9,065 nt of DNA from JBFHKO01 sp041595355 (GTDB lineage Bacteria; Pseudomonadota; Gammaproteobacteria; Enterobacterales; Aeromonadaceae): positions 1 through 9,065 of the forward strand of contig JBFHKO010000096.1 of the NCBI GenBank assembly GCA_041595355.1. The letters run 5' to 3'. The number at the start of each line of letters is the position of its first letter. Positions within the stretch are counted from its first letter, which is position 1. The notes below the pieces were generated by a model, which was not told the origin of the DNA, did no database searches, and saw nothing but the letters and a program-made list of their open reading frames with translations. Below, piece after piece: positions 1 through 4,804 of this stretch. Both the position numbers and the translations under genes were made by a program.

Positions 1-291
1 GATCAGCACCAAGCTGTGATCGGAATTGGTGCCTCGTATATACAGGCTGCTCAGGTGCCCACGGCCACCTTGGGTGACGATCTGTACCCCAGGCAGGGTG
101 CTCAACAGCTCCGGTAGGGACTGGGGTTGTCGCTTTTCAATTTCGGCCCTATCGATGACCACTAATGGCGCCAGCACACTGGCCGCAGGCTGATCCATCC
201 GGGTGGCGGTCACCACCATGGGTTGTTCGGTTTGTGGCGCGGCCATAGCCGCAACCGGCAGCAGGGTGGCCGCCAGAAGTCTCTTGGACAT
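1..291 (-). CDS. btuB: Vitamin B12 (cobalamin) TonB-dependent outer-membrane receptor BtuB, N-terminal part
   Basis: The first 97 codons of a gene that continues past the left edge; the full family length is about 600 residues. The product is the outer-membrane barrel that imports cobalamin using energy from TonB. Residues 1-18 form a signal peptide (MSKRLL, hydrophobic core, AMA cleavage site). A TonB box, MVVTATR, follows at about residues 25-31, very like the VVTA box of E. coli BtuB. Then comes the start of the plug domain, with LPELLSTLPGVQI (about 59-71) and SLYIRGTNSDHSLVL (about 82-96). The ATG start is preceded by AGGG seven bases upstream. Identity rests on the plug motifs together with the cobalamin riboswitch in its leader and the divergent trmA, the same arrangement as in E. 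coli. Base composition is somewhat less GC-rich than the neighbouring genes. Another cobalamin-regulated TonB receptor is possible but less likely. Confidence 0.93.
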   Translation of the reverse strand, partial: MSKRLLAATLLPVAAMAAPQTEQPMVVTATRMDQPAASVLAPLVVIDRAEIEKRQPQSLPELLSTLPGVQIVTQGGRGHLSSLYIRGTNSDHSLVLI

Positions 292-293
292 GT

Positions 294-319
294 TAGATCC
301 CTAGTTCGCGTAGTATCTA
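294..319 (-). promoter_or_regulatory. Possible hairpin over the btuB ribosome binding site
   Basis: On the minus strand TAGAT pairs with ATCTA and CTA pairs with TAG, separated by a small A/GG internal loop and capped by CGCGAAC. The 3' arm contains the AGGG Shine-Dalgarno bases of btuB. It lies just downstream of the riboswitch and could be the OFF-state expression platform that blocks translation, as known for E. coli btuB. The pairing is seen in the sequence; the regulatory role is inferred. Confidence 0.4.
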
Positions 320-354
320 ATGATGTGGGTGAGCCGGATGATTTCCGACCATGA

Positions 355-522
355 ACCCTGGCAGGTCTTCGGGCTTGGAGGCCAAGATTGCGTCCTAGGG
401 TGACGGCTTCCCACCTTGCGGCAGTGCCCGGGCACAAGCCCGCATCACCTTCGTTCCTCCATACCGCTGCGCGCCAGCTCCGGATTCTCACCGGATTCCC
501 TTTTAAGTCTTGGCACCAGAGT
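355..522 (-). promoter_or_regulatory. Cobalamin riboswitch (adenosylcobalamin-type aptamer) in the btuB leader
   Basis: This RNA element binds a B12 cofactor and lowers btuB expression when cobalamin is plentiful. Read on the minus strand, it has the conserved core GGGAATCC-GTGAGAATCCGGAGCTG (475-500), then the CGCGCAGCGGTA segment, GGTGGGAAGCC, and the B12 box AAGCCCGAAGACCTGCC (361-377). ACTCTGG (516-522) pairs perfectly with CCAGGGT (355-361) to close the P1 helix. The order and wording closely follow the E. coli btuB leader. Its 5' end falls almost exactly at the predicted transcription start, and it ends 63 bases before the btuB start codon. No terminator with a U-run separates it from btuB, so control of translation is more likely than attenuation. 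Confidence 0.95.
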
Positions 523-530
523 GGGGGCGG

Positions 531-559
531 ATTATAGGGAAAGGGCTCGCCCCTGTACA
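531..559 (-). promoter_or_regulatory. btuB promoter (sigma70-type)
   Basis: On the minus strand a perfect -10 box TATAAT (531-536) lies 17 bases from a -35 box TGTACA (554-559, 4 of 6 matches). The predicted start, about base 524, is immediately before the P1 helix of the cobalamin riboswitch, which supports this assignment. Confidence 0.75.
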
Positions 560-572
560 GGCTCCCCGCGCC

Positions 573-586
573 CTGATCCGGATCAA
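573..586. promoter_or_regulatory. FNR-like palindrome between btuB and trmA
   Basis: CTGATCCGGATCAA matches the FNR/ANR consensus TTGATNNNNATCAA at 9 of 10 defined positions and contains the perfect 12-base palindrome TGATCCGGATCA. Its centre lies about 55 bases upstream of the predicted btuB start and about 100 upstream of the predicted trmA start. Neither is a classic activator position, so function is uncertain. Confidence 0.4.
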
Positions 587-646
587 GTTCTGCCCAGATG
601 GCACGGCGTCAGGCGATGCGAACGACGGTAAGTTGCCCGCTTTGAC

Positions 647-674
647 TGGACAATCTTCCTCACGGGCTTACACT
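647..674 (+). promoter_or_regulatory. trmA promoter (sigma70-type) with GC-rich discriminator
   Basis: The -35 box TGGACA (5 of 6) and -10 box TACACT (4 of 6) are 16 bases apart. They are followed by the GC-rich stretch CTGCGCCC, reminiscent of the discriminator of stable-RNA promoters. E. coli trmA is known for rRNA-like, growth-linked expression, so similar control is plausible. The predicted start is near base 681, giving a leader of about 29 bases. Confidence 0.55.
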
Positions 675-709
675 CTGCGCCCTTCAGGGGTGAGCAGAAG
701 AGGAACGAA

Positions 710-1810
710 ATGAGCCAGCCGCCATGGAACACCGACCACTATGAGACGCAGCTTGCGGACAAGCAGCAGCGCCTGCAGACGCTGTTTGCCGATTTCGCGC
801 CGCCGGCGCTGGAGGTCTTCGCCTCGCCCGCCGAGCACTACCGCATGCGCGCCGAGTTCCGCGTCTGGCACGAGGGCGAGGATCTCTACTACATCATGTT
901 CGACGGCGCGACCCGCGCACGCTACCGGGTCGACCAGTTCCCGGCCGCCAGCCGGCTCATCAATGAACTGATGCCGCTCATACTGGCAGGCGTGCGCCAA
1001 AGCCAGGTGCTGCGGCACAAGCTGTTCCAGGTGGACTTTCTCACCACCCTGAGCGGTGAGGCGCTGGTGAGCCTGCTCTATCACAAGCGACTGCAGGCCG
1101 ACTGGGAGGCCGAGGCGCGCGCCCTGCGCCAGCAGTTGCGGGAGGCCGGCTTCGCGGTGGACATCATAGGCCGGGCCCACAAGCAGAAGATCGCCCTGGA
1201 GCGCGATTTCGTGCTCGAGCGGCTGCCGGTCGCCGGACGCGAGCTCGAATACATGCAGGTGGAGAACAGCTTCACCCAGCCGAATGCGCAGATGAACCGG
1301 CTGATGCTGGACTGGGCGCTGGATGTGACCCGCGAGAGCGAGGGCGATCTGCTGGAACTCTACTGCGGCAACGGCAACTTCTCCCTGGCGCTGGCGCGCA
1401 ACTTCCGCCGGGTGCTGGCCACCGAGATCGCCAAGCCCTCGGTCGAGGCGGCCCAGCACAACATCGCCGCCAACGGCATCGACAACGTGACCATACTGCG
1501 CATGTCGGCCGAGGAGTTCACCCAGGCCATCCGCGGTGAGCGGGCATTCCGGCGCCTGGCCGGCATCGACCTGACCGGCTACCAGTGCAACACCATCTTC
1601 GTCGACCCGCCGCGGGCCGGGCTGGATGACGCCACCCTCGAGATGGTGCAAGGCTATGAGCGCATCCTGTATATCTCCTGCAATCCCGAGACGCTGCATG
1701 CCAACCTCGGCCAGCTGACCAGCAGCCATCGCATTGCACGCTTCGCGCTGTTCGACCAGTTCCCCTACACTCACCACATGGAGTGCGGGGTCATGCTGGT
1801 CAGGCGCTAG
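710..1810 (+). CDS. trmA: tRNA (uracil-54 C5)-methyltransferase TrmA
   Basis: This enzyme methylates U54 of the T-loop of tRNAs with S-adenosylmethionine, making ribothymidine (m5U54). The product is 366 residues, the same length as E. coli TrmA. Visible motifs are ENSFTQPN, the SAM-binding LLELYCGNGNFSLAL (Tyr218, Cys219, Gly220), FVDPPRAGLD with Asp299, and ISCNPETL with the catalytic nucleophile Cys324. The C-terminal MECGVMLVRR places the general base at Glu358. All fall at the E. coli positions. The ATG start is supported by AAGAGGA (698-704) five bases upstream and by co-linearity with the family. It is divergent from btuB as in enterics. A GC-rich stem-loop follows the stop. The long reverse-strand reading frame across this gene is a codon-bias shadow. 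Confidence 0.98.
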   Translation: MSQPPWNTDHYETQLADKQQRLQTLFADFAPPALEVFASPAEHYRMRAEFRVWHEGEDLYYIMFDGATRARYRVDQFPAASRLINELMPLILAGVRQSQVLRHKLFQVDFLTTLSGEALVSLLYHKRLQADWEAEARALRQQLREAGFAVDIIGRAHKQKIALERDFVLERLPVAGRELEYMQVENSFTQPNAQMNRLMLDWALDVTRESEGDLLELYCGNGNFSLALARNFRRVLATEIAKPSVEAAQHNIAANGIDNVTILRMSAEEFTQAIRGERAFRRLAGIDLTGYQCNTIFVDPPRAGLDDATLEMVQGYERILYISCNPETLHANLGQLTSSHRIARFALFDQFPYTHHMECGVMLVRR

Positions 1811-1827
1811 CCGCAGCTCCCGTTCGT

Positions 1828-1854
1828 GCGGCCCGCTCGCAGATGACGGGCCGC
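1828..1854 (+). terminator. Possible trmA terminator stem-loop
   Basis: GCGGCCCG (1828-1835) pairs with CGGGCCGC (1847-1854), an 8-bp perfect stem with an 11-base loop, 17 bases after the trmA stop. No T-run follows, so intrinsic termination may be weak or may need Rho. Confidence 0.4.
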
Positions 1855-1914
1855 AAGGTTGACCCCGCCACGAGGGCGGCCGATGATGGCCCCTACGCCG
1901 GCGCGCCCGCGCAC

Positions 1915-1940
1915 CAGGGATGGGCGAGCACCCGTCCCTG
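1915..1940 (+). other. Stem-loop in the trmA to MFS gap
   Basis: CAGGGATGGG (1915-1924) pairs with CCCGTCCCTG (1931-1940), ten pairs with one G-U wobble and loop CGAGCA. It lies 47 bases before the transporter start codon. It could be a second terminator-like hairpin or part of the transporter leader. No T-run follows and its function is unknown. Confidence 0.35.
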
Positions 1941-1987
1941 ACGAGTGGGCGCCGTCATTCCGTTTCTCCGTTCAACAGGGCACCGCC

Positions 1988-3229
1988 ATGCGAGCTTTCA
2001 CTCTCCCCGCCGTCACGCCGCCGCTGTTCAGCCTGGTCATCTTCATACTGGGACATGGCCTGCTGACCACCCTGCTCAGCATCCGTCTCTCGGCCGAGCA
2101 GGTCTCGGCACAGTGGATAGGGCTGCTCTCCACCGGCTACTTTGCCGGCCTGGTGATCGGCTCCTTCATCAATGCGCGCCTCATCATCCGCGTCGGCCAC
2201 ATCCGCGCCTATGCCGCCTACGCCTCCCTGCTGGCCTGCATCTGCATACTGCACGGGCTGGTGGTCGAGCCGGCCACCTGGGTGCTGCTGCGGCTGCTGG
2301 GCGGCTTCGCGACCGGGGGGCTGTTCGTGGTCATCGAGTCCTGGATGCTGGTCTCCAGCACCCCCGCCACCCGCGGCCGCCTGATGGCCCTGTACATGAT
2401 ACTGCTCTATGGCGCCCTTGCCGGCGGCCAGCTGCTGCTGAAGTATGTCGACCCCCTGCAGCTGGCCCCCTTTGCCCTCATCGCCATGACCGCCTCCCTG
2501 TCGGTGGTGCCCCTGGCCCTGACCCGGGTGGCCATGCCGGTACAGGAGTCGCCGCAGCCCATCAGCTTCCTTGCCCTGCTGCGCCTGACGCCGTCCGGCA
2601 TGTGGGGCTGCTTTGCCTCGGGGCTTATCCTGGGCGCCCTCTACGGCCTGCTGCCGCTCTTCTTCACCGACAGTGGCTACACCCTGAACCGGGTCGCCAA
2701 CATGATGGCGGTGGTGATCTTTGGCGGCATGTGCCTGCAGTACCCTCTGGGACGCATTTCCGACCGCTTCGACCGGCGCTTAATCATCTGCGGGCTGGCC
2801 ATCGGCCTGACTCTCATCAGCCTGCTCATGCTGATGCTGCCGGCCCCCCAGCCCCGCTGGGCGCTCGCCAGCCTGACCTTCCTGTTCGGCGGGCTGGCGT
2901 TTTCCATCTACCCCATGAGCCTGAGCCACTCCTGCGATGAGCTGACTCCGGCGCAGGTGATCAGTGCCAATCAGGGGCTGCTGCTCTCCTACAGCCTGGG
3001 CGCCATGATAGGCCCCGTGCTGGCGCCAAGCGCCATCACCCTGCTGGGTCCCAAGGGACTGTTCGCCTATTTCACGCTCTGCAGTGCCGGGCTGGCGGTT
3101 TACCTGATGTGGCGCAAGCGCGTGCGCGCACCGGTGCCCATGGCCGAGCACCAGGCCTACATGCCCATCCCCCCCAATACCCCCGTGGGAGCCGAGCTGG
3201 ATCCGCGCACCCAGCAAGAGCCGCATTAA
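1988..3229 (+). CDS. Major facilitator superfamily transporter, YcaD-like
   Basis: A 413-residue integral inner-membrane protein with about 12 hydrophobic segments, the first at about residues 12-33. An MFS loop 2-3 signature lies at about 58-76 (GSFINARLIIRVGHIRAYA). Its repeat in the second half is GRISDRFDRR (255-264). Segments such as VIESWMLVSS, GALYGLLPLFF and NQGLLLSYSLGAMIGP resemble E. coli YcaD, an MFS protein of unknown substrate, so a proton-coupled solute or drug exporter is only a guess. I chose the ATG at 1988, with AGGG (1977-1980) seven bases upstream. The frame is open back to a TTG at 1859, but those 43 extra residues are Pro/Arg-rich, lack a ribosome site and precede a normal MFS N-terminus. 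The C-terminus ends in a hydrophilic tail of about 45 residues. It is separated from trmA by 177 bases with two stem-loops. Confidence 0.88.
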   Translation: MRAFTLPAVTPPLFSLVIFILGHGLLTTLLSIRLSAEQVSAQWIGLLSTGYFAGLVIGSFINARLIIRVGHIRAYAAYASLLACICILHGLVVEPATWVLLRLLGGFATGGLFVVIESWMLVSSTPATRGRLMALYMILLYGALAGGQLLLKYVDPLQLAPFALIAMTASLSVVPLALTRVAMPVQESPQPISFLALLRLTPSGMWGCFASGLILGALYGLLPLFFTDSGYTLNRVANMMAVVIFGGMCLQYPLGRISDRFDRRLIICGLAIGLTLISLLMLMLPAPQPRWALASLTFLFGGLAFSIYPMSLSHSCDELTPAQVISANQGLLLSYSLGAMIGPVLAPSAITLLGPKGLFAYFTLCSAGLAVYLMWRKRVRAPVPMAEHQAYMPIPPNTPVGAELDPRTQQEPH

Positions 3230-3232
3230 GCA

Positions 3233-3270
3233 GACATGACAACGGGGCCTAAGGGCCCCGTTGTCATGTC
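3233..3270. terminator. Bidirectional terminator between the MFS gene and bfd
   Basis: A perfect 17-bp inverted repeat: the arm at 3233-3249 (starting GACATGACAACGGGGCC) pairs with 3254-3270 around the loop TAAG. It begins three bases after the transporter stop and lies downstream of the convergent bfd. There is no long T-run, but the inner GC-rich stem followed by GTTGTCATGT can act as a terminator in either direction. Confidence 0.75.
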
Positions 3271-3328
3271 AACATCCACTCTTATGCTATGCGCCTATGA
3301 GCCGCCTCACATGCACCGCCCCATGGCC

Positions 3329-3595
3329 TCAGGCGACCGCCCGAACCGGCGGTGGCGCGTCACGCCGCCGCCCCACGGGCTGCAGCTGATGAATGCGCAG
3401 CGGCTGCCGGGCCGGCGGCAGCACCTCGCCCCGAGCCAGAAACTGGTGCAGCATCTCCCGCGCCTTGCAGCGGCAGCGTCCGCAATCGGACCCGACACCA
3501 AGTTCCCGATGCAAATCGCCCAGACTCGAGGCACCGTCCTCACAGGCCTGCTTAATTTCACGCTCGGTCACACCGCGACACAGACAGACGTACAT
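3329..3595 (-). CDS. bfd: Bacterioferritin-associated ferredoxin Bfd, with a C-terminal extension
   Basis: A small [2Fe-2S] ferredoxin that docks on bacterioferritin and passes electrons through its haem to reduce and release stored iron. The start MYVCLCRGVTEREIKQA matches E. coli Bfd. The four cluster cysteines are Cys4, Cys6, Cys38 and Cys41 (MYVCLC and SDCGRC), with extra cysteines at 18 and 43. The protein is 88 residues against about 64 in E. coli. After LHQFLARGE the additional tail of about 30 residues is rich in Arg and Pro and looks disordered. The start ATG is fixed by the conserved first residues; the ribosome site is weak (GGG about 12 bases upstream). It is divergent from the bacterioferritin operon, and a Fur-type palindrome overlaps its promoter, so induction by iron starvation is expected. 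Confidence 0.95.
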   Translation of the reverse strand: MYVCLCRGVTEREIKQACEDGASSLGDLHRELGVGSDCGRCRCKAREMLHQFLARGEVLPPARQPLRIHQLQPVGRRRDAPPPVRAVA

Positions 3596-3627
3596 GCTTG
3601 ATTGCCCACTCAGTCATCCACACAGGA

Positions 3628-3642
3628 TGATAATAGTTATCA
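3628..3642. promoter_or_regulatory. Fur box in the bfd-bfr intergenic region
   Basis: TGATAATAGTTATCA fits the 7-1-7 Fur inverted repeat (TGATAAT-N-ATTATCA) with one mismatch. It overlaps the predicted bfd -10 box, so iron-loaded Fur should block bfd. The bacterioferritin start codon is about 150 bases away on the other side, so direct repression of that operon is less likely. Confidence 0.8.
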
Positions 3643-3658
3643 GTCGCGCACCATGCAA
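3630..3658 (-). promoter_or_regulatory. bfd promoter
   Basis: On the minus strand TTGCAT (3653-3658) and TATTAT (3630-3635, 5 of 6 matches) are separated by 17 bases. The -10 box lies inside the Fur palindrome. The -35 box is weak (3 of 6). The predicted start near base 3623 gives a leader of about 28 bases. Confidence 0.55.
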
Positions 3659-3734
3659 CCCCCAAATGAATCCTTAAGGCAGATTTTCTGGCCGCACCGC
3701 TTCCAATTTTTGCCCGCGGCTGCTTTATTGGTTC

Positions 3735-3743
3735 TGTTATATA
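3735..3743 (+). promoter_or_regulatory. Possible extended -10 promoter of the bacterioferritin operon
   Basis: TGTTATATA resembles an extended -10 element (TGN plus TATATA, 4 of 6) in an AT-rich stretch (3703-3770) that stands out from its GC-rich surroundings. No good -35 box lies at the right distance. An alternative is TTGGTT (3728-3733) with TTTATA (3753-3758), 19 bases apart. The AT-rich tract probably holds the promoter, but the exact site is uncertain. Confidence 0.3.
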
Positions 3744-3791
3744 GATGTTAATTTTATATCCTCATCCAATCGCACTGTCCGGGAGGTGCTC

Positions 3792-4262
3792 ATGCAAGGT
3801 GACAAACAGGTACTCGGTGCGCTGAACCGGGTGCTGACCACGGAACTGACCTCCATCAATCAGTATTTCCTGCATGCCCGCATGCTCAGGCATCAGGGGC
3901 TCAAACGCCTGAACGACAAGGCCTACAAGAAATCCATCAAGGACATGAAGCAGGCCGATGCCCTCATCGAGCGCATCCTGCTGCTGGAAGGCTTCCCCAA
4001 TCTGCAGAAACTGGACCACCTGCGCATCGGTGAGCAGGCCGAAGAGATGCTTGGTTGCGATCGCGCGCTGCAGGAGGCCGAACTGCCGCTGCTGCGCCAG
4101 GCCATACAGCAGTGTGAACAGGCCAGCGACTACGTCAGCCGCGATCTGCTGGAAGAGATACTGGAGGAGGAAGAAGAGTATCTGGACTGGCTAGAGACCC
4201 AGCAGAGCCTGATCCAGGCCACCGGTCTGGCAAATTACCTGCAAAGCATGATTGAGGAGTAA
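3792..4262 (+). CDS. bfr: Bacterioferritin, haem-binding (alpha-type) subunit with degenerate ferroxidase site
   Basis: A 156-residue four-helix-bundle subunit of the 24-mer iron-storage cage. It aligns without gaps to the first 130 residues of E. coli Bfr (NQYFLHARM, IERILLLEG, IGEQAEEML, DYVSRDLLEEIL). The haem ligand Met52 is present (SIKDMKQAD). Of the six ferroxidase ligands, Glu18 and Glu127 remain. Position 51 is Asp instead of Glu, 54 is Gln instead of His, 94 is Gln instead of Glu and 130 is Tyr instead of His. The subunit should bind haem between dimer partners and accept electrons from Bfd, but oxidise iron poorly. I chose ATG 3792, with GGAGG (3782-3786) five bases upstream, over the in-frame GTG at 3786. 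It is first gene of a two-gene operon with the catalytic subunit. Confidence 0.96.
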   Translation: MQGDKQVLGALNRVLTTELTSINQYFLHARMLRHQGLKRLNDKAYKKSIKDMKQADALIERILLLEGFPNLQKLDHLRIGEQAEEMLGCDRALQEAELPLLRQAIQQCEQASDYVSRDLLEEILEEEEEYLDWLETQQSLIQATGLANYLQSMIEE

Positions 4263-4267
4263 GGCAT

Positions 4268-4735
4268 ATGAAAGGTCACCCCGGCGTCATAGACGCCTTG
4301 AACACGCTGCTGGCGGGCGAGCTGGCGGCCATGGATCAATATTTCATCCACTCCCGCATGTACCAGGATTGGGGGCTCAACAAGCTGTTCGAGCGCATCG
4401 GTCACGAATTCGATGACGAGAAGGGGCATGCCGCCCTGCTCATCGAGCGCATCCTGTTTCTGGAAGGCACGCCGGACATGCGCACCCGCGATCCCATTCA
4501 CATCGGCAAGGATGTACCCGAGATGCTGAACAACGATCTGCAGCTCGAATACGCCGTCACCAAGACGCTCAAGGAGGCGATCCGCCTCTGCGAGCAGGAG
4601 CAGGACTACCAGACCCGGGAAATACTGGAGCAGCTGCTGGCGGATACCGAAGAGGATCATGCCTACTGGCTGGAGATACAGCTGCGGCTCATCAAGCAGA
4701 TAGGGCTGCCCAACTACCTGCAATCCCAGATGTAA
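4268..4735 (+). CDS. bfr: Bacterioferritin, ferroxidase (beta-type) subunit lacking the haem ligand
   Basis: A 155-residue second bacterioferritin subunit that oxidises ferrous iron and deposits it in the cage. The ferroxidase ligands are complete: Glu18, Glu51 and His54 (DDEKGHA), Glu94 (LQLEY), and Glu128 and His131 (DTEEDHAYWLE, one residue longer than E. coli here). Position 52 is Lys rather than the haem-ligating Met. QYFIHSRMYQDWG, FLEGTPDMR and DTEEDH resemble the beta or FtnA-type bacterioferritins of pseudomonads. The start is five bases after the upstream stop, and its GAGGAG ribosome site (4254-4259) lies within the last codons of the first subunit, so translation is probably coupled. 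The two subunits are complementary and likely form a mixed 24-mer. A strong terminator follows. Confidence 0.96.
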   Translation: MKGHPGVIDALNTLLAGELAAMDQYFIHSRMYQDWGLNKLFERIGHEFDDEKGHAALLIERILFLEGTPDMRTRDPIHIGKDVPEMLNNDLQLEYAVTKTLKEAIRLCEQEQDYQTREILEQLLADTEEDHAYWLEIQLRLIKQIGLPNYLQSQM

Positions 4736-4759
4736 GCCAGTCGGCAGGGCCGAAACGGA

Positions 4760-4785
4760 GGAAGGCGCCCACGGGCGCCTTCCTT
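4760..4785. terminator. Bidirectional terminator of the bfr operon and the malic enzyme gene
   Basis: GGAAGGCGCC (4760-4769) and GGCGCCTTCC (4774-4783) form a perfect 10-bp stem with the loop CACG. TTGTCT follows on the plus strand, while the minus strand continues into TCCGTTTC. It lies 25 bases after the bacterioferritin stop and 20 bases from the end of the convergent malic enzyme gene. Confidence 0.85.
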
Positions 4786-4804
4786 GTCTGGCGAGCCCTG
4801 CGGC

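Noticed and set aside
668..1777. 369-residue reverse-strand open frame over trmA
   Set aside because: It is antisense to trmA, whose full length and every catalytic motif are certain. GC-rich codon bias opens the opposite frame, and the product has no recognisable domain.
1859..1987. Upstream TTG start giving a 43-residue longer MFS protein
   Set aside because: The extension is Pro/Arg-rich, overlaps a stem-loop, has no ribosome site and does not resemble an MFS N-terminus.
1945..2940. 331-residue plus-strand frame inside the MFS gene
   Set aside because: The translation is Pro/His/Arg-rich without membrane segments, while the overlapping frame encodes a clear MFS protein. It is a +1 shadow.
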